A stretch of 64,000 nt of DNA from Ailanthus altissimus (GCA_946807835.1 OX327694.1:4538001-4602000); one strand, 5' to 3'; counted from the stretch's first letter, positions 12,101-24,152 are shown. Notes: generated from the letters alone by a model not told the origin. Numbers and translations: made by a program.

Positions 12101-12710
12101 TTGTCCAAGTTAAGTTAGTTTTGGACGACTCTTATTCCAATTAAAAATAAGATTTATAGGGATGTTTTTGAGCTGATATAAATATTTGTAAACTCTTTAG
12201 ATTATTAAGCATCAAAGACATGTAAGAGAGTGCTAAATAGAGAGCTTGTAGAGCACTAGAGCGTTGGGTGCACGAGAGAGAGTGCTATTATGAGAGTGCT
12301 TAAGTACTGAGTATGTAAGAGAGCACTGATAGATCCTTTGAAGAGTTTGTTTATTGTTGTATTCTTATTTTTTGTGAGAGATCTTTGTGATTTGAGAGTT
12401 TTTTGTGAACAACGTAATAAAAAAATTAGGATTCCGTGATCTATCGTGGATGTGGACATAGACATTTATTGCTGAACTACATAAATTTTTTATATTTTGT
12501 GTGTGATTATTATCTATATTTTACTTTATGTGATCTTTTTATTCTCATTTTACTTGTGAGTAAAGTCTTCTTTTTTATTCTCATTTTACTTGTGAACAAA
12601 ATCTTCTACATGCATTAGAGTTTTAAGGTGCTAATTTACCAACACTAGAGTTTTAGGATACTAAATTATCAACTCTAAATTATCAACAAGTGGTGCTAAG
12701 ATATGTAAAA
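12100..12710 (+). mobile_element. Decayed copia-type LTR remnant
   Basis: The order of motifs parallels the copia LTR at 24480-24970: 'gactcttattcca', a TATA-like stretch near 12176, direct 'gagagtgct' motifs, a 'gattccgtgatctatcgtgga' block split over 12430-12450, and at the end 'caagtggtgctaaga', which resembles a corrupted initiator-Met primer-binding site. No matching second LTR is found and the 206-bp tandem repeat overlaps its end, so it is a fragment. Confidence 0.4.
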
Positions 12711-12915
12711 ACCCCCAATAGGTGTTGGAGGGTCTGTGATCCTTTTATTCTCATTTTACTTATAAGTAAAGTCTTCTTTTTTATTCTTATTTTACTTGTG
12801 AGCAAAATCTTCTACATACATTAGAGTTTTAGGGTGCTAATTTACCAACGCTAAAGTTTTAGGATGCTAAATTATCAACAAGTGGTGTTAAGGTACATAA
12901 AAATCCTCCAACAAG
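12531..12915. repeat. 206-bp tandem repeat, two copies
   Basis: Unit 1 starts TGATCTTTTTATTCTC at 12531; unit 2 starts TGATCCTTTTATTCTC at 12737, a period of 206. The second copy runs to the left end of the TRIM element. Each unit holds the 'caagtggtg' primer-site-like motif and a 'ttagagttttagg' motif repeated within the unit. Confidence 0.8.
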
Positions 12916-13330
12916 TGTTGGAAGGCCTCAGATCTATAAGGACAATACATAAGATTCTAGTGTTTAAACCAAAAGACTAATTTGGTAGGTAGAGGGACCA
13001 TCCTACTTATAAACATAAGTATTAACTCTTTTCTAACTAATGTAGGACAACCAACTCACGCACTTAACAATCTTTCATTCGAACGAAACCTCCGTCGATG
13101 GGGGACCAATACTAAAACTGGCTTTTTGATTCGATAATGAATCTATCCACATTTTAGCTATCAGAATTTGACTCTGATACTAATTATTGGAAGACCTTGA
13201 GTTTATAAGAAGAAATTTAAAATTCAAATTTCTAATTTAAAAAACTAACATATTAAGTGGTAACTATTTCACTTATAAATTGAAATATCAACTATTTTTT
13301 AAGCAATATAAAATACCAATTCACTCAACA
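12916..13330 (-). mobile_element. TRIM (terminal-repeat retrotransposon in miniature)
   Basis: Two colinear direct repeats of about 150 bases, 12916-13069 (TGTTGGAAGGCCT to TTAACA) and 13185-13330 (TATTGGAAGACCT to CTCAACA), enclose only 115 bases. Next to the right repeat is CTCTGATACTA (13172-13182), the reverse complement of the initiator-Met tRNA primer site, so the element is on the minus strand with its 5' LTR on the right. No coding capacity. The two repeats are well diverged and no target duplication is clear, so the copy is old. Confidence 0.6.
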
Positions 13331-14310
13331 TTAATATATATAATTATGTTGGCGCAAATATAATATTGCTCTAAACTTTGCAATCATCCATCTAGTCTTC
13401 GAAATATCAATACATTATACATGCATCTCTAAAACTCGATCAACAAGGAGTAACTTAGTAGCCTTTCAAAAGCCCTATTGGCTTTACAGTTTGGTTCGAT
13501 GATTTACACCAATATTCTGTAAGGTCTTTGCGTGTGGAACTTGTCGTTTTATTCCCAAATAGGAATAACAATATCCCAGTTGGTGTTGAATGTCAATAAG
13601 ATTAAATATTGACCAGCAATGGGAATATGATAAATATGCAAGTTGGATTATTAATAGGTGATTAATTTTTATTAAGAGTCTGTCAGCAGAACCTTTGTTT
13701 TGTTAATTTGGGAATGTTTCTAGGACCACCAATCTCAAGTCTACTCTTGTATTATTATTTTTTTATTCTTTGTTTTGAGAACACTAGCTAGGCAATAAGC
13801 TGCTCAACGTGCAATCATCTAATTTGTCTTCCAATTCTTGTACGGTTACCTCTACATATACTGTATTTAAATACTCACTTCTTAATAAATTTTACTTTTT
13901 ATACATGATTCTTAATAGAAGACGTAAAACACAATTCGAAAAAACAAGCTTGAAGTCATGAGCAATTTATTATCTTTGTCTGTAGATTGTAGAGGAAAAT
14001 ATATAGAACTGATGCTAAGGGTAACATACCTATGGATTATATGAACATGTATATTTATATCAATTAATATAGCTTTTTACTGAGAGACCCAGACGTATAT
14101 TTTTCTAATTCGGAGATGCTAAGCTTCATTCCTCTTACAATATTCATGAATAAAATAAATAGGGCCATAAACAATTCAAAGGTTCAAACTCTTTAAAATT
14201 CATCAACTTGTATTGTTAGGCCAGCTTTCTGTTCACTGACCTTATCAAATCTATTATAATTCAACATGTACTTCATCGACAGTTTGTTAATGACATTTTC
14301 AAATGCCTCA
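13331..14310. other. Intergenic region upstream of the peroxidase gene
   Basis: No gene recognised. It forms the 5' flank of the peroxidase gene. Confidence 0.4.
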
Positions 14311-14317
14311 GCTTCAC

Positions 14318-14325
14318 TATAAAAG
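14318..14325 (+). promoter_or_regulatory. TATA box of the peroxidase gene
   Basis: TATAAAAG lies 102 bases before the start codon, which would place transcription start about 75 bases upstream of the ATG, normal for a plant gene. Confidence 0.6.
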
Positions 14326-14426
14326 CAGGCTAGGCATACGTTGTACATCACCAGCTGTCTAAGCTAATTAGAATTAACTTCTAAATTAGTAAATCTTTCT
14401 CTAGCTAATTAAAGCTAGAAGTAAGT

Positions 14427-15803
14427 ATGGCTAGCCTAAAGCTTCTTTCATCTCTTCTGTTTCATCAACTGATTCTCAGTGCTTTTCTCTTAGATTTTAG
14501 TAATGCACAGTGCTTGAAACTGGGGTTCTACAAAAGATCATGCCCGGACATGGAGGCTATTGTTGCCAAGACAACATATCAATACATTTCCCGTACGCCA
14601 AGTCTTGCAGCTCCTTTATTAAGGATGCATTTTCATGACTGCTTCGTCAGGGTAACTACAAATTCATAGTACTGCTGCAATATTATTATTATTCTTACAT
14701 AACTGTATCTTCGAGAGTTCAATTTTATCAGCCACTAATATACGGCTTAAAGTATTTTGGTTTTCATGTCATACAAATTTTAAGTTCTTGTAATAAGTAG
14801 TACTTTGTCCTGGCAGGGATGTGATGGTTCTGTGCTACTGAATTCTTCAAAGAAAAACAAAGCTGAAAAAGACGAAATTCCTAATTTAGGATTAAGAGGA
14901 TTCGATGTCATTGATGCTGTTAAATCTGCATTAGAAAAGCAGTGTCCTGGAGTTGCTTCTTGTGCTGATATTCTAGCCATGGTCACTCGAGATGCAGTTG
15001 CAATGGTAAACAAGTTAATTATATTATCCTGCACGATTGGTTTAAATTTTAACTACCACGAATTTATAGCTCAAAATATCGTTTAATAATAAGATAATAT
15101 ATCTTTTTTTTTTCCTTCAGATTAATGGCCCGTACTGGGAAGTTCCCACAGGAAGAAGAGATGGAAGGGTGTCAATTGCCGCCGAGACTTTTGCAAACTT
15201 ACCACCTCCTTTCGCCAACATAACTCTACTCAAGCAAAGATTTGCTGCCAAGGGTTTGAGCGTAAGAGACCTTGTGGTTTTATCAGGTAATCAGGCTAAG
15301 CCCCAAAACAGACAAAAAAAATTATTATTATTATTATCATTTTAAGAAGAAAAAGTAAAAGAACTGAGTTGAGCTTGTTCTTGTTCTTGTCAACAGGAGG
15401 ACACACCATTGGGATATCTCACTGCAGTTCATTCACTGACCGGTTATACAATTTCAGTGGCAGAGGCGTTACTGACCCATCATTGGATCCAAATTACGCA
15501 GTGCATTTGAAGAAGAAATGCAAGCTTGGAGACACCAAAACCATTGTCGAAATGGACCCTGGAAGCTTCAAAACATTTGATGAAGATTACTATACCCTTG
15601 TTGCTAAACGGAGAGGGCTGTTCCAATCTGATGCAGCTCTTCTCGACGACGCAGAGACAAAAGCTTACGTGAAATTCCAGTCAGCTACACATGGATCTAC
15701 TTTTGCTAAAGATTTTGCTGAATCTATGGTGAAGATGGGTCAGATTGGAGTTCTAACTGGCAAGTCTGGTGAAATCAGGAAACGGTGTGCTTTTGTGAAT
15801 TAA
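14427..15803 (+). CDS. Class III secretory peroxidase, four exons
   Basis: Exons 14427-14651, 14817-15005, 15121-15286 and 15397-15803, all with GT/AG introns in the three classic class III positions, give 328 residues. Residues 1-27 look like a signal peptide ending SNA, so the mature chain starts near QCLKLGFY. Catalytic Arg66 and distal His70 stand in LLRMHFHDCFVRGCDGS; the acid and calcium-site region follows; RDAVAM precedes exon 3; proximal heme His is about 196 in LSGGHTIGISHCSSF; the exon 4 chain MDPGSFKTFDEDYY and the end GEIRKRCAFVN are typical. The enzyme oxidises phenolic donors with hydrogen peroxide in the cell wall or apoplast. All key residues are present, so the gene looks functional. 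A truncated relative lies at 46117-46945. I do not assign a subgroup number. Confidence 0.93.
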
Positions 15804-16180
15804 TGGAACTTTTCTTTTGATGTCAACTTATAATTGCATAATTTGCTGCGGATTAGTAGCTGGTGTCGGTGCGAGGTTTTGATTTTCCCATTAATTTTCC
15901 AAAATACACTGCCATATTGGTTGTGGAATGTAATTTGCAATTGGTTCATTTATTTTTCCATAGAATAAGATCAATGTGATGAGATTATGTATTATCTCTT
16001 TAAATATGTTGGGTGGACTTTTCTAATAGAGTATTAATTTGGAAATAAAGTTTTTAAAAGTTGAATTTTACAGCATCGTTTGATTTTTAATTAAAAAAAT
16101 ATTAAATTATTTAGTTACATATTGTTAATTAAAATTATTTATCTATTACTAAATTACTAAAATTAACACTTAATAAAACA
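15804..16180. other. 3' flank of the peroxidase gene
   Basis: Probable 3' UTR followed by AT-rich sequence. No further gene seen. Confidence 0.4.
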
Positions 16181-16965
16181 TTAAAACTTATATTTAATTT
16201 ATGAACATATTAATTTTTTTATACATAAATTTAAATTTATCATGTATTCATTATTAAAGGTATTTATTTATTATTAAATTAGCAAAAAAGACACTTAATA
16301 AAATTTATATTTAAATACTAAACAAAATAATTTTTTATATATAATTTAAATTTACCATGTATTTTTTCAAATTCAATCTCTTAAAATATTAAAATTCACG
16401 TAAAGTTAATATATAGAAATCAATGAATCAAATTATCGTATTTGATTCAAAAATATAAATAAAATAAAATAATATTTACCATGATAAAAAATTTTGATAA
16501 ATTTTTTTATAAAAATATAATAGTTGTATAGATATCACGATATAATGACTTACAAGAAAATAATAAAAATATGTTAGTTGAATAAGATTTATATTTTTAA
16601 TTAAAGGTACACCATAGAATTAAGAAAATATTATTAGGTTATAGTGACATTATATAAATATCAAAAAAAAGTTTAAAATTTTCTATTTTTAAAATTTAAA
16701 ATTTTGAACTTTTATAAGTAGAGGCATAATAACTTTTTTTAATATCCAAAAGTTTTTTTCCAATTACAATAAAATATCACCAAAAACTTTGAAGAGATTT
16801 TGATATTAAAAAACTCTCTTTTAATCAAAATCCCAACCAAACAAACATATAATTATAAAGTAAACACATTAAGTAGTTAAATGGAGAGTGGATAACTGCT
16901 AAATCATTTTAGTAGTAAGTTTTTAGCAATAAGTTCTCTTTAAAATGGGCGATCTCTTATTTAAT
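16180..16965. repeat. AT-rich dispersed repeat, copy 1
   Basis: The order of motifs (aaagttaatatata, an imperfect 'aaaatataataattgta', 'ggtacaccatagaatta', 'ccaaaagttttt', 'aaacacattaag', 'ggagagtggataactgct') is repeated at about 17500-18060. No coding capacity. Class not assigned. Confidence 0.5.
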
Positions 16966-16974
16966 TTTTTTTTA

Positions 16975-17495
16975 AACAGAGAAATATTCTCGAGACTTAC
17001 CCACATTCCTTGACTCCTAAAAGTTCTCAACATTAATTAATATTCCTGACAACCTATTCTAGTAGAGCTGATTACTAAAGTCTTCAAAAGCAGAGTAGAG
17101 GAAATACGTACCAATCGATAACTTAAAAGCCTTATCCACGAGGACTTTGGAATTTCAAAATTTTCGCTACAAATATTACTCCTATAATATCAGAATGAGT
17201 ACAAAATAGAAAAGTAAAGATATGTTATAATTTAATAAAATTATTAAACCTAATACAATAAAACCCTATAAAAAGGAGACGAAAACAATCAAGAAGGGGG
17301 GACTTTTTTAGCAAGCTAAAACTTTAGAAAATTTTTCTATGCACAAGACTTAAAATTCTCTATTTATTGCCTTCTTATTTCCTTGTCTTTTTCCATTGAC
17401 CCATCACTAACTTAAACATCGTAGAAGCATCATTGAGAATAATTTTCAGTATGGCCTAATCTTGTTTGTGATTACAGAAAACTTTTAGAGTCTAA
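16975..17495 (+). mobile_element. Partial gypsy/Tat LTR
   Basis: The left half (from 'gagacttacccac' through 'tatccacgaggactt') is a diverged copy of 22130-22490, and the right half ('agcaagctaaaactt' through 'tttgtgattacag') matches 19315-19490. The order shows it is one LTR of the same family as the element at 19315-22490, cut short at the right side. It separates the two copies of the AT-rich repeat. Confidence 0.5.
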
Positions 17496-17499
17496 ATTT

Positions 17500-18060
17500 A
17501 TCATAAATTTATATTTATCATGTATTTTCTCAAGTCAATCACTTAAAATATAATAATTCAAGTAAAGTTAATATATAACAATCAATAAATCAAATAAATT
17601 ATTATATTTTATACAAAAATAAAATAATATTTACAGATGATAAAAATTTTTTGATAGAGTTTTATAAAAATATGATAATTGTAGAAATATCGAGATATGA
17701 TTATTTTTAAGAAGATAATAAAAATATGTTCATTGAATTTTTTTTTATTAAGGGTACATTATGGAATTACATAAATATATTAAAAAACTTTAAAAACTCT
17801 ATTTTCAAAAGTCAAAATTTTAAACTTTGGCAAATAAAAGCAAAATAGCTTTTCTTTAATCTCCAAAAGCTTTTCTTCATTTACAACTAAATATCATCGA
17901 AAAAAATTTATAAGAAGCCTAACTAAACAGTTACTTAATTTTAAAGTAAACACGTTAGCTGGTTAAGTGGAGAGTTGATAACTACTGAAAGCATTTTAGC
18001 AGTAAATCCACTTTAAAGGAGGTGGTTTCTTATTTTAATTTTATTTTTAAATTATAGTTT
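17500..18060. repeat. AT-rich dispersed repeat, copy 2
   Basis: Direct-orientation relative of 16180-16965, starting at 'atcataaatttatatttatcatg' region and ending near 'aaggaggtggtttctta'. Diverged, no coding capacity. Confidence 0.5.
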
Positions 18061-19314
18061 AATTAATATTAAATTTCTACACATAATAAATTATACCAAA
18101 TAAATATCTGTAGAGCTCAATAAAAAATAATTTAAATAGATAACTTAAATTGATCCCTTTATTTATGATAGCTCATATATATAATTATTATTAATATAAG
18201 AACTCGTTTAAAAAATAATAAAACCCAACACATACATGATATTTTGAAATAAAAATATATGATATAATATTTTGATATCCTCGTATAGCTAAGTAATTAT
18301 TTATGTAATTATTGAGATATCTGGCATGATGCCATCCTCAAAATGTTGACAGTGCCATTTAAACTAGACTATACCTTATATGGCAACAAGCATTTAAGTG
18401 GGATAAAGTATAAACTCATCAAATATTTAATAAAAATAACAAAAAAGAAAGAGATAAAAGAGGATATAAAATTTGGATTAAATGCCCTAATAGCCACTTA
18501 ATACACTGAAATTTTGATTATTGTGGCCAAAATGCAACAAATGGGATGCATGCTAAACCCCATCTGGCATTAGGACCCCATTGCTTTTTTACTTGTTATT
18601 AATATATTGGTTGTTTGCTTATGTAACTCCGTAATGATACAGGGATAACATTAAATCATAGTCACTGTCTCACATTATCTTCTTGCCAAGGTGAAGTTGG
18701 TGAATTTGTACATCTTTTCCATGGAAAGTTTGAGGTTGAATTTAGTTAAGTCGATATAATAAATAAACACTTCAGTACATGATTGTATTCTTAATTTTCT
18801 TGTATTTTAATTGATTTTTCTTTAATTCTTTTTCTGTTTTTGTTGGATATCCTCACAGGCATCAACTTTTACAGTATTGAGAAACGACTGAGCAAGGTAA
18901 AATGCCCCAAGGATATTGAGATATTAATAGATTTTCTTTACAGAAATTTCTGTTCAATTTTGATCGATTTGCTTATGATCAACCAACCTATCAGGAAATT
19001 GCCGAACTCTTTGATCTGAATTTGTACTCCCTAGTGATAGTTCAATTTGTTGAGCTTTTTATGCTTTTATCTTGTGCCAGTTTGAGTTCTTTTAGATTTT
19101 TATGTAAATTTCTTTCTAATAGTCCTTCAAAACCAAATAAATCCTTCAAATAGGCTTCTAATTGCAAATATTACACTGTTTTAGTCTTTTTCTTTCAAAA
19201 ACATGTATGCTTTCTTGGTTTTCTTATTACATCTATTTTTCTTTATTAATTAAGTTTTTTCTGCATATAAATGTGTATTTTTTTTCTTAATTATATTTCT
19301 CATCTTTGTAATAT
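18061..19314. other. AT-rich intergenic region
   Basis: No supported gene. A 38-base stretch (18859-18896) between CAG and GTAA could be read as an exon, but it has no neighbours and is too short to support a call. Confidence 0.35.
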
Positions 19315-19959
19315 TTTTCATGAGCAAGCTAAAACTCTATAAACTCTTCCTGCGCACAAGACCTAAATCTATCTCTTTATTACCTTATTCTTCCCTTGTC
19401 TTTTCCCATTGATCCATCAATGGGTTAAGCATTGAAAAGTCATCACAGAAAATAAGTTTTGGTATTGCTTAACCTTGTTTGTAGTTACAAAATACTTTTA
19501 GAACTTAATACTTGTCAAGAGATATTATCTCAACTCAGTTCTTTGAGAGATCTAGTCATTGTTCCCAAGAAATACAAACTCAACTCGTAAAATCAGAATC
19601 TCCCAAATTCTAGGATCAACAGCTTGGCACTATCTGTAAGAACAGAACAAAAAGCCATGAAAGGAAATCACTTGAAAGTAGATAAAATGACCACATAATT
19701 TATGACTGCTCGAGACAATGACCAAAACCAACAACCAAATGAGAATCCTGATTAGGGAAGCCAAGACCACTCTTTAGAATTGTGGGATGACAATGCGGTG
19801 CATCAAAATGGAGTAGTCTTTACTTGACAAATTGAGTTATAAGAAGAACTAAAGAGAATGAGACAAGAAATTGAGGAGTCGAAAGAATTATTAGCAACAA
19901 CGTTAGAAAAGTACAAGAGGTTAGAGGAGCAACATGAGCCCCAAGAAGCAGCCAATTGA

Positions 19960-20240
19960 TGAGTTGGTCCATCAAAGTAAACATAATGAACACTGTGCTC
20001 ATCAGAAAAGGGACAATGTTGCTTCTCATATCTTCAGTCTATAAGTGGAAACAATACTTGTCCAAAAGGGACAACATCTCTTGTTTTGTATTTGGTCTCC
20101 AAGTGAATATAGTGCTCGTCCAAAAAAGACAACATTGCCTTTTATGTCTTAAATCTCTAAGCAGAAAAATGTTCGTCTAAAAAGAAAACATCTTCGGTCT
20201 CCAGGAGGAAATAATGCTCATTCGAAAAGGATTACACCAT
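19960..20240. repeat. Degenerate tandem array, about 60-bp unit
   Basis: About five units share the pattern 'gtctcc-aagtg-aa-ata-tgctcgtccaaaa-gacaaca'. Identity between units is moderate. It lies in the gag region side of the gypsy element. Confidence 0.6.
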
Positions 20241-20269
20241 ATCTTGCCCACATAAAACACTACGAACAA

Positions 20270-20600
20270 CTAGCAGTTATCTAGGAACCATCGAATAAAT
20301 GACAAAGAGAAAACCTTGAGAATAACTAGCAATTATCTAGGAACCATCGAATGAATGACAAAGAGAAAACCCTGAGAATAACTAGCAGTCATCTAGGAAC
20401 CATCGAATGAATGACAAAGAGAAAACCCAGAGAACATCTAACATTAACTTGGGAACTATTAAGTGAATGACACAGTGAAAACCCCAAGAATAAACAACAT
20501 TAACTTGAAACCATTGGGTGAATGACAAAGTGAAAAACCTTGAGAATGACTAGCATTGACTTGAAAACCATTGAATAAACATTAAAAAAGTACCTTTTGA
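20270..20600. repeat. Tandem array, about 57-bp unit, about six copies
   Basis: Units follow 'actagcagttatctagg', 'aaccatcgaatgaatgac' and 'aaagagaaaaccctgag'. The first three are close to identical; later units are increasingly diverged (with 'attaacttg' in place of 'ttatctagg'). It lies inside the gypsy element directly after the first array. Confidence 0.75.
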
Positions 20601-22490
20601 ATGACCAACATCATCTAGGACTTTAAAAAAATCAGGTTGATAATAATCAAGAACATTTTGCCAAAATATACAACTTATAAGAATAGGTTATCACAATATA
20701 CAACTTCAATTCTCCTCTCTAGTCTATCAAAAGACCAATAGACAAGTAGAGTCCTTAAACAAGTTAATAAGAAAAAGCTGCTAAGGAAGAATTTGAATGA
20801 AAAAAAAGAAAAGCACACGACTAATTCTTTGAGAACTTAGAACCACTAGCAAAACAGTTACTAGAGAAACTCCTTTCTCTCTGGCCTTTGGGTGTAAAGC
20901 TGTAATTTCCACTGAGATTGAGACGTTGACCCATCAGATGTTGTATTTTGATAAAAGAAAAAAAATGAGAAATTAACCCGAGAAAGTCTCAACCTTGTTG
21001 CACAGAGAGAGAGTTGGCTAGACTCTAAACCATGACATATCAGCAGAGGGTCGATCAGTACTACAACAAAAGATTATGAGCATGAGAATTTACAGAGGGG
21101 GGGTCTGGTATTTAGGAAAGTATTATCAAATACTAAGAACACAACTGAAGGAGTCCTTAGCCCAAATTGGGAAGGCCTTTATAAGGTACTCGAAAGAATC
21201 TAACCTAGAACTTATGAGCTCAGACATACAAATGACAGAGTTGTTAGAAAGTTTTGGAATGTCGAGCACCTCAAAAGATACTATCCATAAATATCTATTT
21301 TTACCTTACTTTTCAAGCTTTCTTAAAATTGTAAAGAATATTCAAAATTATTAACAAATCCTCTTTTCATTGTAAAGCAATGAGTGTGAGTCTAAGCTCA
21401 TCCAAAGAAATGATAGCTTAAGACCTTTATGTCAATCTGAGATCGCTTTATGAAGATCACCCAATGAGCAAAAACTATCCCTATAAGAACTTATAGGCAA
21501 ACGCTATTCAAGGTTGAGGTGATAGCTTTTTTAAATGACTTATCCCAAAGGATGGAGGTTTGGAGAAGTTGAATTCCCTAGTAATCCTCAAACATCTAAA
21601 AAGTGCACCATGAGTCTGTACTTGAATTATCATCCAAAATTAAGTCATTATTGAATCAACACTTTGAATATAAGTGTCCAAGAGACAATTTAATGGCAAT
21701 TGATCATTTATTAGTCGAGAAAAAAATAAAATCTTTTACATGGTTATATTGAATCGGCAGACTATATAATATAAATTAAACCTGAACGTAGGGTCAGAAT
21801 TGATCAACAATGCAGAGGTCTAAGTAGACCAAAGACTCATACGTCCCAAACATTCTAAGAACACTCCACGATTTGAGGATAAATTCCCAGTCCAATGACT
21901 ATAATAAAGTTTCTAGCATTGACAAATCAATATTAAAAAATGAGAGACTCTTGTTCTTATTTAGGATTTTACGCAAGCATAGTTTATTAAAAGACTTAAC
22001 GTGGCATATGAACCTTGGGCTTGAACATTTAGAGGACATCTTGCTTGAGGCCCCATAAAAAGGCCTATTACATGGGGACCATTGACTTAAGCATATTGTC
22101 ATTAGAAGGCATTACATAGAGAAATATCCTTAGGGCTTGCTAATGTTCCTTGGCCCCTAAAAGTTCTTGGCATCAGTTAATATCCCTGGCAACCTATTCT
22201 AGCGAAATTGACCACTAAAACCTTTAAAGATAGAGCAAGGGAGATACATACCAACCAATGACTCAAATTGGCCTTATCCACGAGGACCTCAGAGTCCCAA
22301 GATTTTTGGTTCAAATACTATTACTACAATCTTAGGATGAGTCCAAAATAGAAAAAGTTAATATATATTTTAATTCTAATAGAATTCTATAACCTAATAC
22401 AATAAAGAATATAAAAAAGAATATAATTCTTCAACCTAATGCAACAAAGCATATAAAAATGAGGCTAAAATAATCAAGGAGAGGGGAGTA

Positions 22491-23300
22491 TAATAGTTTT
22501 TTATTTATTTAAAAAGTCAATAATTGCATTTATACAATACCAAATAATAAAAATATACTATGTAAATAATAAAATTAGTATACTTGTACTATCAAATAAT
22601 TAATAAGAATAACATGTGACTTTATTATATTATAAATTATTATTTAATATAGATGTCTGTATTATTGTTAAAATATAGATATTCAATATCATTGTTATAT
22701 TAATTTAATCGAGAAAAGTCATTAATTGTAGTACAATATAAATTTACAAGTTACGCACTTCTAGTTAACTATTTCGAACCAAGTTATGCAGTGTTGATTT
22801 TATTGTTTACATAATACATTGCTAATGTTTAGTATTGTACAAATGCAATGTTGACTTTTTAAGTAAAAAGATTGTTATATCTCTCTAAAATTAATTTATA
22901 ATATTACAGTTATAATGATAGTTTTTTTTTTTTATATATTATTAAACACTATGGGAGTTTTTGATAGTTAAAGAATTTATTATGGGTAAATAATAAATTC
23001 TCTATATTTAATTAAGTTAAATTTCTTTTCACCCTATTTTAGAGCGGTCAAATATATAGATTTTGATTTCATCCCAAATGGTATAAGACTAGGTTTTGAA
23101 ACAATAAGAGATGTGCATTTATTCATTATATCAACTTAGAAAATAATGCAATAGATGCTTACTATCCATGACCATGAAACTTAAATTTCGATATATTAAT
23201 CTTCCAACTTGCAAGAAAAAAACATTTATTTCTTTTTTTTCAAGTTTCAGTTGGTCATTGTCATTGATACTCCGAGAGTCAACCGAAATCATCAAGACAT
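22491..23300. other. AT-rich intergenic region
   Basis: No element or gene recognised. It forms the 5' flank of the two-domain UBL gene. Confidence 0.4.
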
Positions 23301-23777
23301 ATGGACGATGAAGAAGTGGCTTTCCTGATTGCAGGAGGTGAAGTGAAGCCAATAATCACAATGCCAGCCTCTGCAACAATTTTTCAATTGAAAAGGAAGA
23401 TAACTGAACGTATCAAAGTTCCTGTGGGCAGACAGAACCTGCTTTATGATAACATAAAGTTGATGGACTTCACCACCATCAACGAATATAATTTCGGGAC
23501 AATTGCTGAGCTTATTCTTGCTGTTGACCTCTATCCTGACGAAAGGGTTATCAATATAACAGTTACTTCTCCAGCTTTCAGAGTTGGTCTAAAAGTCAAC
23601 AAGGTGCATAAAGTTCTTCAATTGAAGCAGAAAGTTGGAGAGATGTTCGGCATCGCAACTAAAGATGTCACTCTTTGGCACATGTCCAAGAAAATGCAAG
23701 ATGATAAGCTCTTGTATAAGTACTATCTTACCGAGGGTTCAGATGTTCAGTTCACTAGGAATGGATTTTCAACCTAG
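23301..23777 (+). CDS. Two-domain ubiquitin-like protein
   Basis: A single-exon 158-residue protein. The first UBL is about residues 4-77 (VAFLIAGGEVKPIITM, IFQLKRKITERIKVP, RQNLLYDNIKLMDFTTINEYNF, AELILAV); the second is about residues 82-154 (RVINITVTSPAFRVGLKV, VLQLKQKVGEMFGIA, VTLWHMSKKMQDDKLLYKYYL). There is no diglycine at either domain end; the chain closes FTRNGFST. It belongs to the same kind of plant multi-UBL protein as 10270-11028, but with one domain fewer and a shorter linker. A T-run and AT-rich sequence follow the stop. Function unknown. Confidence 0.75.
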   Translation: MDDEEVAFLIAGGEVKPIITMPASATIFQLKRKITERIKVPVGRQNLLYDNIKLMDFTTINEYNFGTIAELILAVDLYPDERVINITVTSPAFRVGLKVNKVHKVLQLKQKVGEMFGIATKDVTLWHMSKKMQDDKLLYKYYLTEGSDVQFTRNGFST

Positions 23778-24152
23778 AGCATCATCATGTGGATGTGGGG
23801 GAAGGGACTAGCTAGATGGTCTTTTTTTTTTTTTTTTTTTACTTTGACAAATCGTTTTCAGGTTAATTTAGTGATGAGTTTATGTTTAAGACTATATAAT
23901 GCAAAAGAACCATCTCATCGTTACCTACTTAATTTAATTACCTCTATTCCTTTTCTTTCTCTTGGTATTCATCCTGTCCTAATTATTTTATTTTCACATG
24001 TATTAATCTCAGAACTCTAACTCAAGCACAGACCATTTAACCTTCTATTAAATTTAATAAATCCGCAAAAGTCAAGAATATTTTATATTACTTAAAAAAA
24101 CTCTAATGTTAGTAAAAATCGGCTCAAAAAGTGATTTTAAGATACTAATAAT
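23778..24152. other. 3' flank of the two-UBL gene
   Basis: Contains a 22-base T-run around 23820-23841 and AT-rich sequence up to the target duplication of copia element A. No gene seen. Confidence 0.4.

Larger units (their letters stand above)
19315..22490 (+). mobile_element. Degenerate Ty3/gypsy (Tat-lineage) retrotransposon
   Basis: From left to right: the 3' part of a 5' LTR (19315-19620); a corrupted primer-binding region 'gcttggcactatctg', which resembles the TGGCGCCGTCTG type used by Tat elements; a gag-like stretch; two tandem arrays (19960-20240 and 20270-20600); a polyprotein end at 21150-21290 with readable pieces NWEG, YELRH and FWNVEHLKRYY, the usual end of a Tat integrase; a non-coding stretch; and the 5' part of a 3' LTR (22130-22490). 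Most reverse transcriptase and protease sequence is missing. Frames are broken throughout, so this copy is not autonomous. Confidence 0.6.

Noticed and set aside
18859..18896. Possible 38-base exon between CAG and GTAA
   Set aside because: No partner exons could be found on either side.
20270..20600. CRISPR-like array
   Set aside because: The repeats are contiguous with no unique spacers and lie in a plant retrotransposon.
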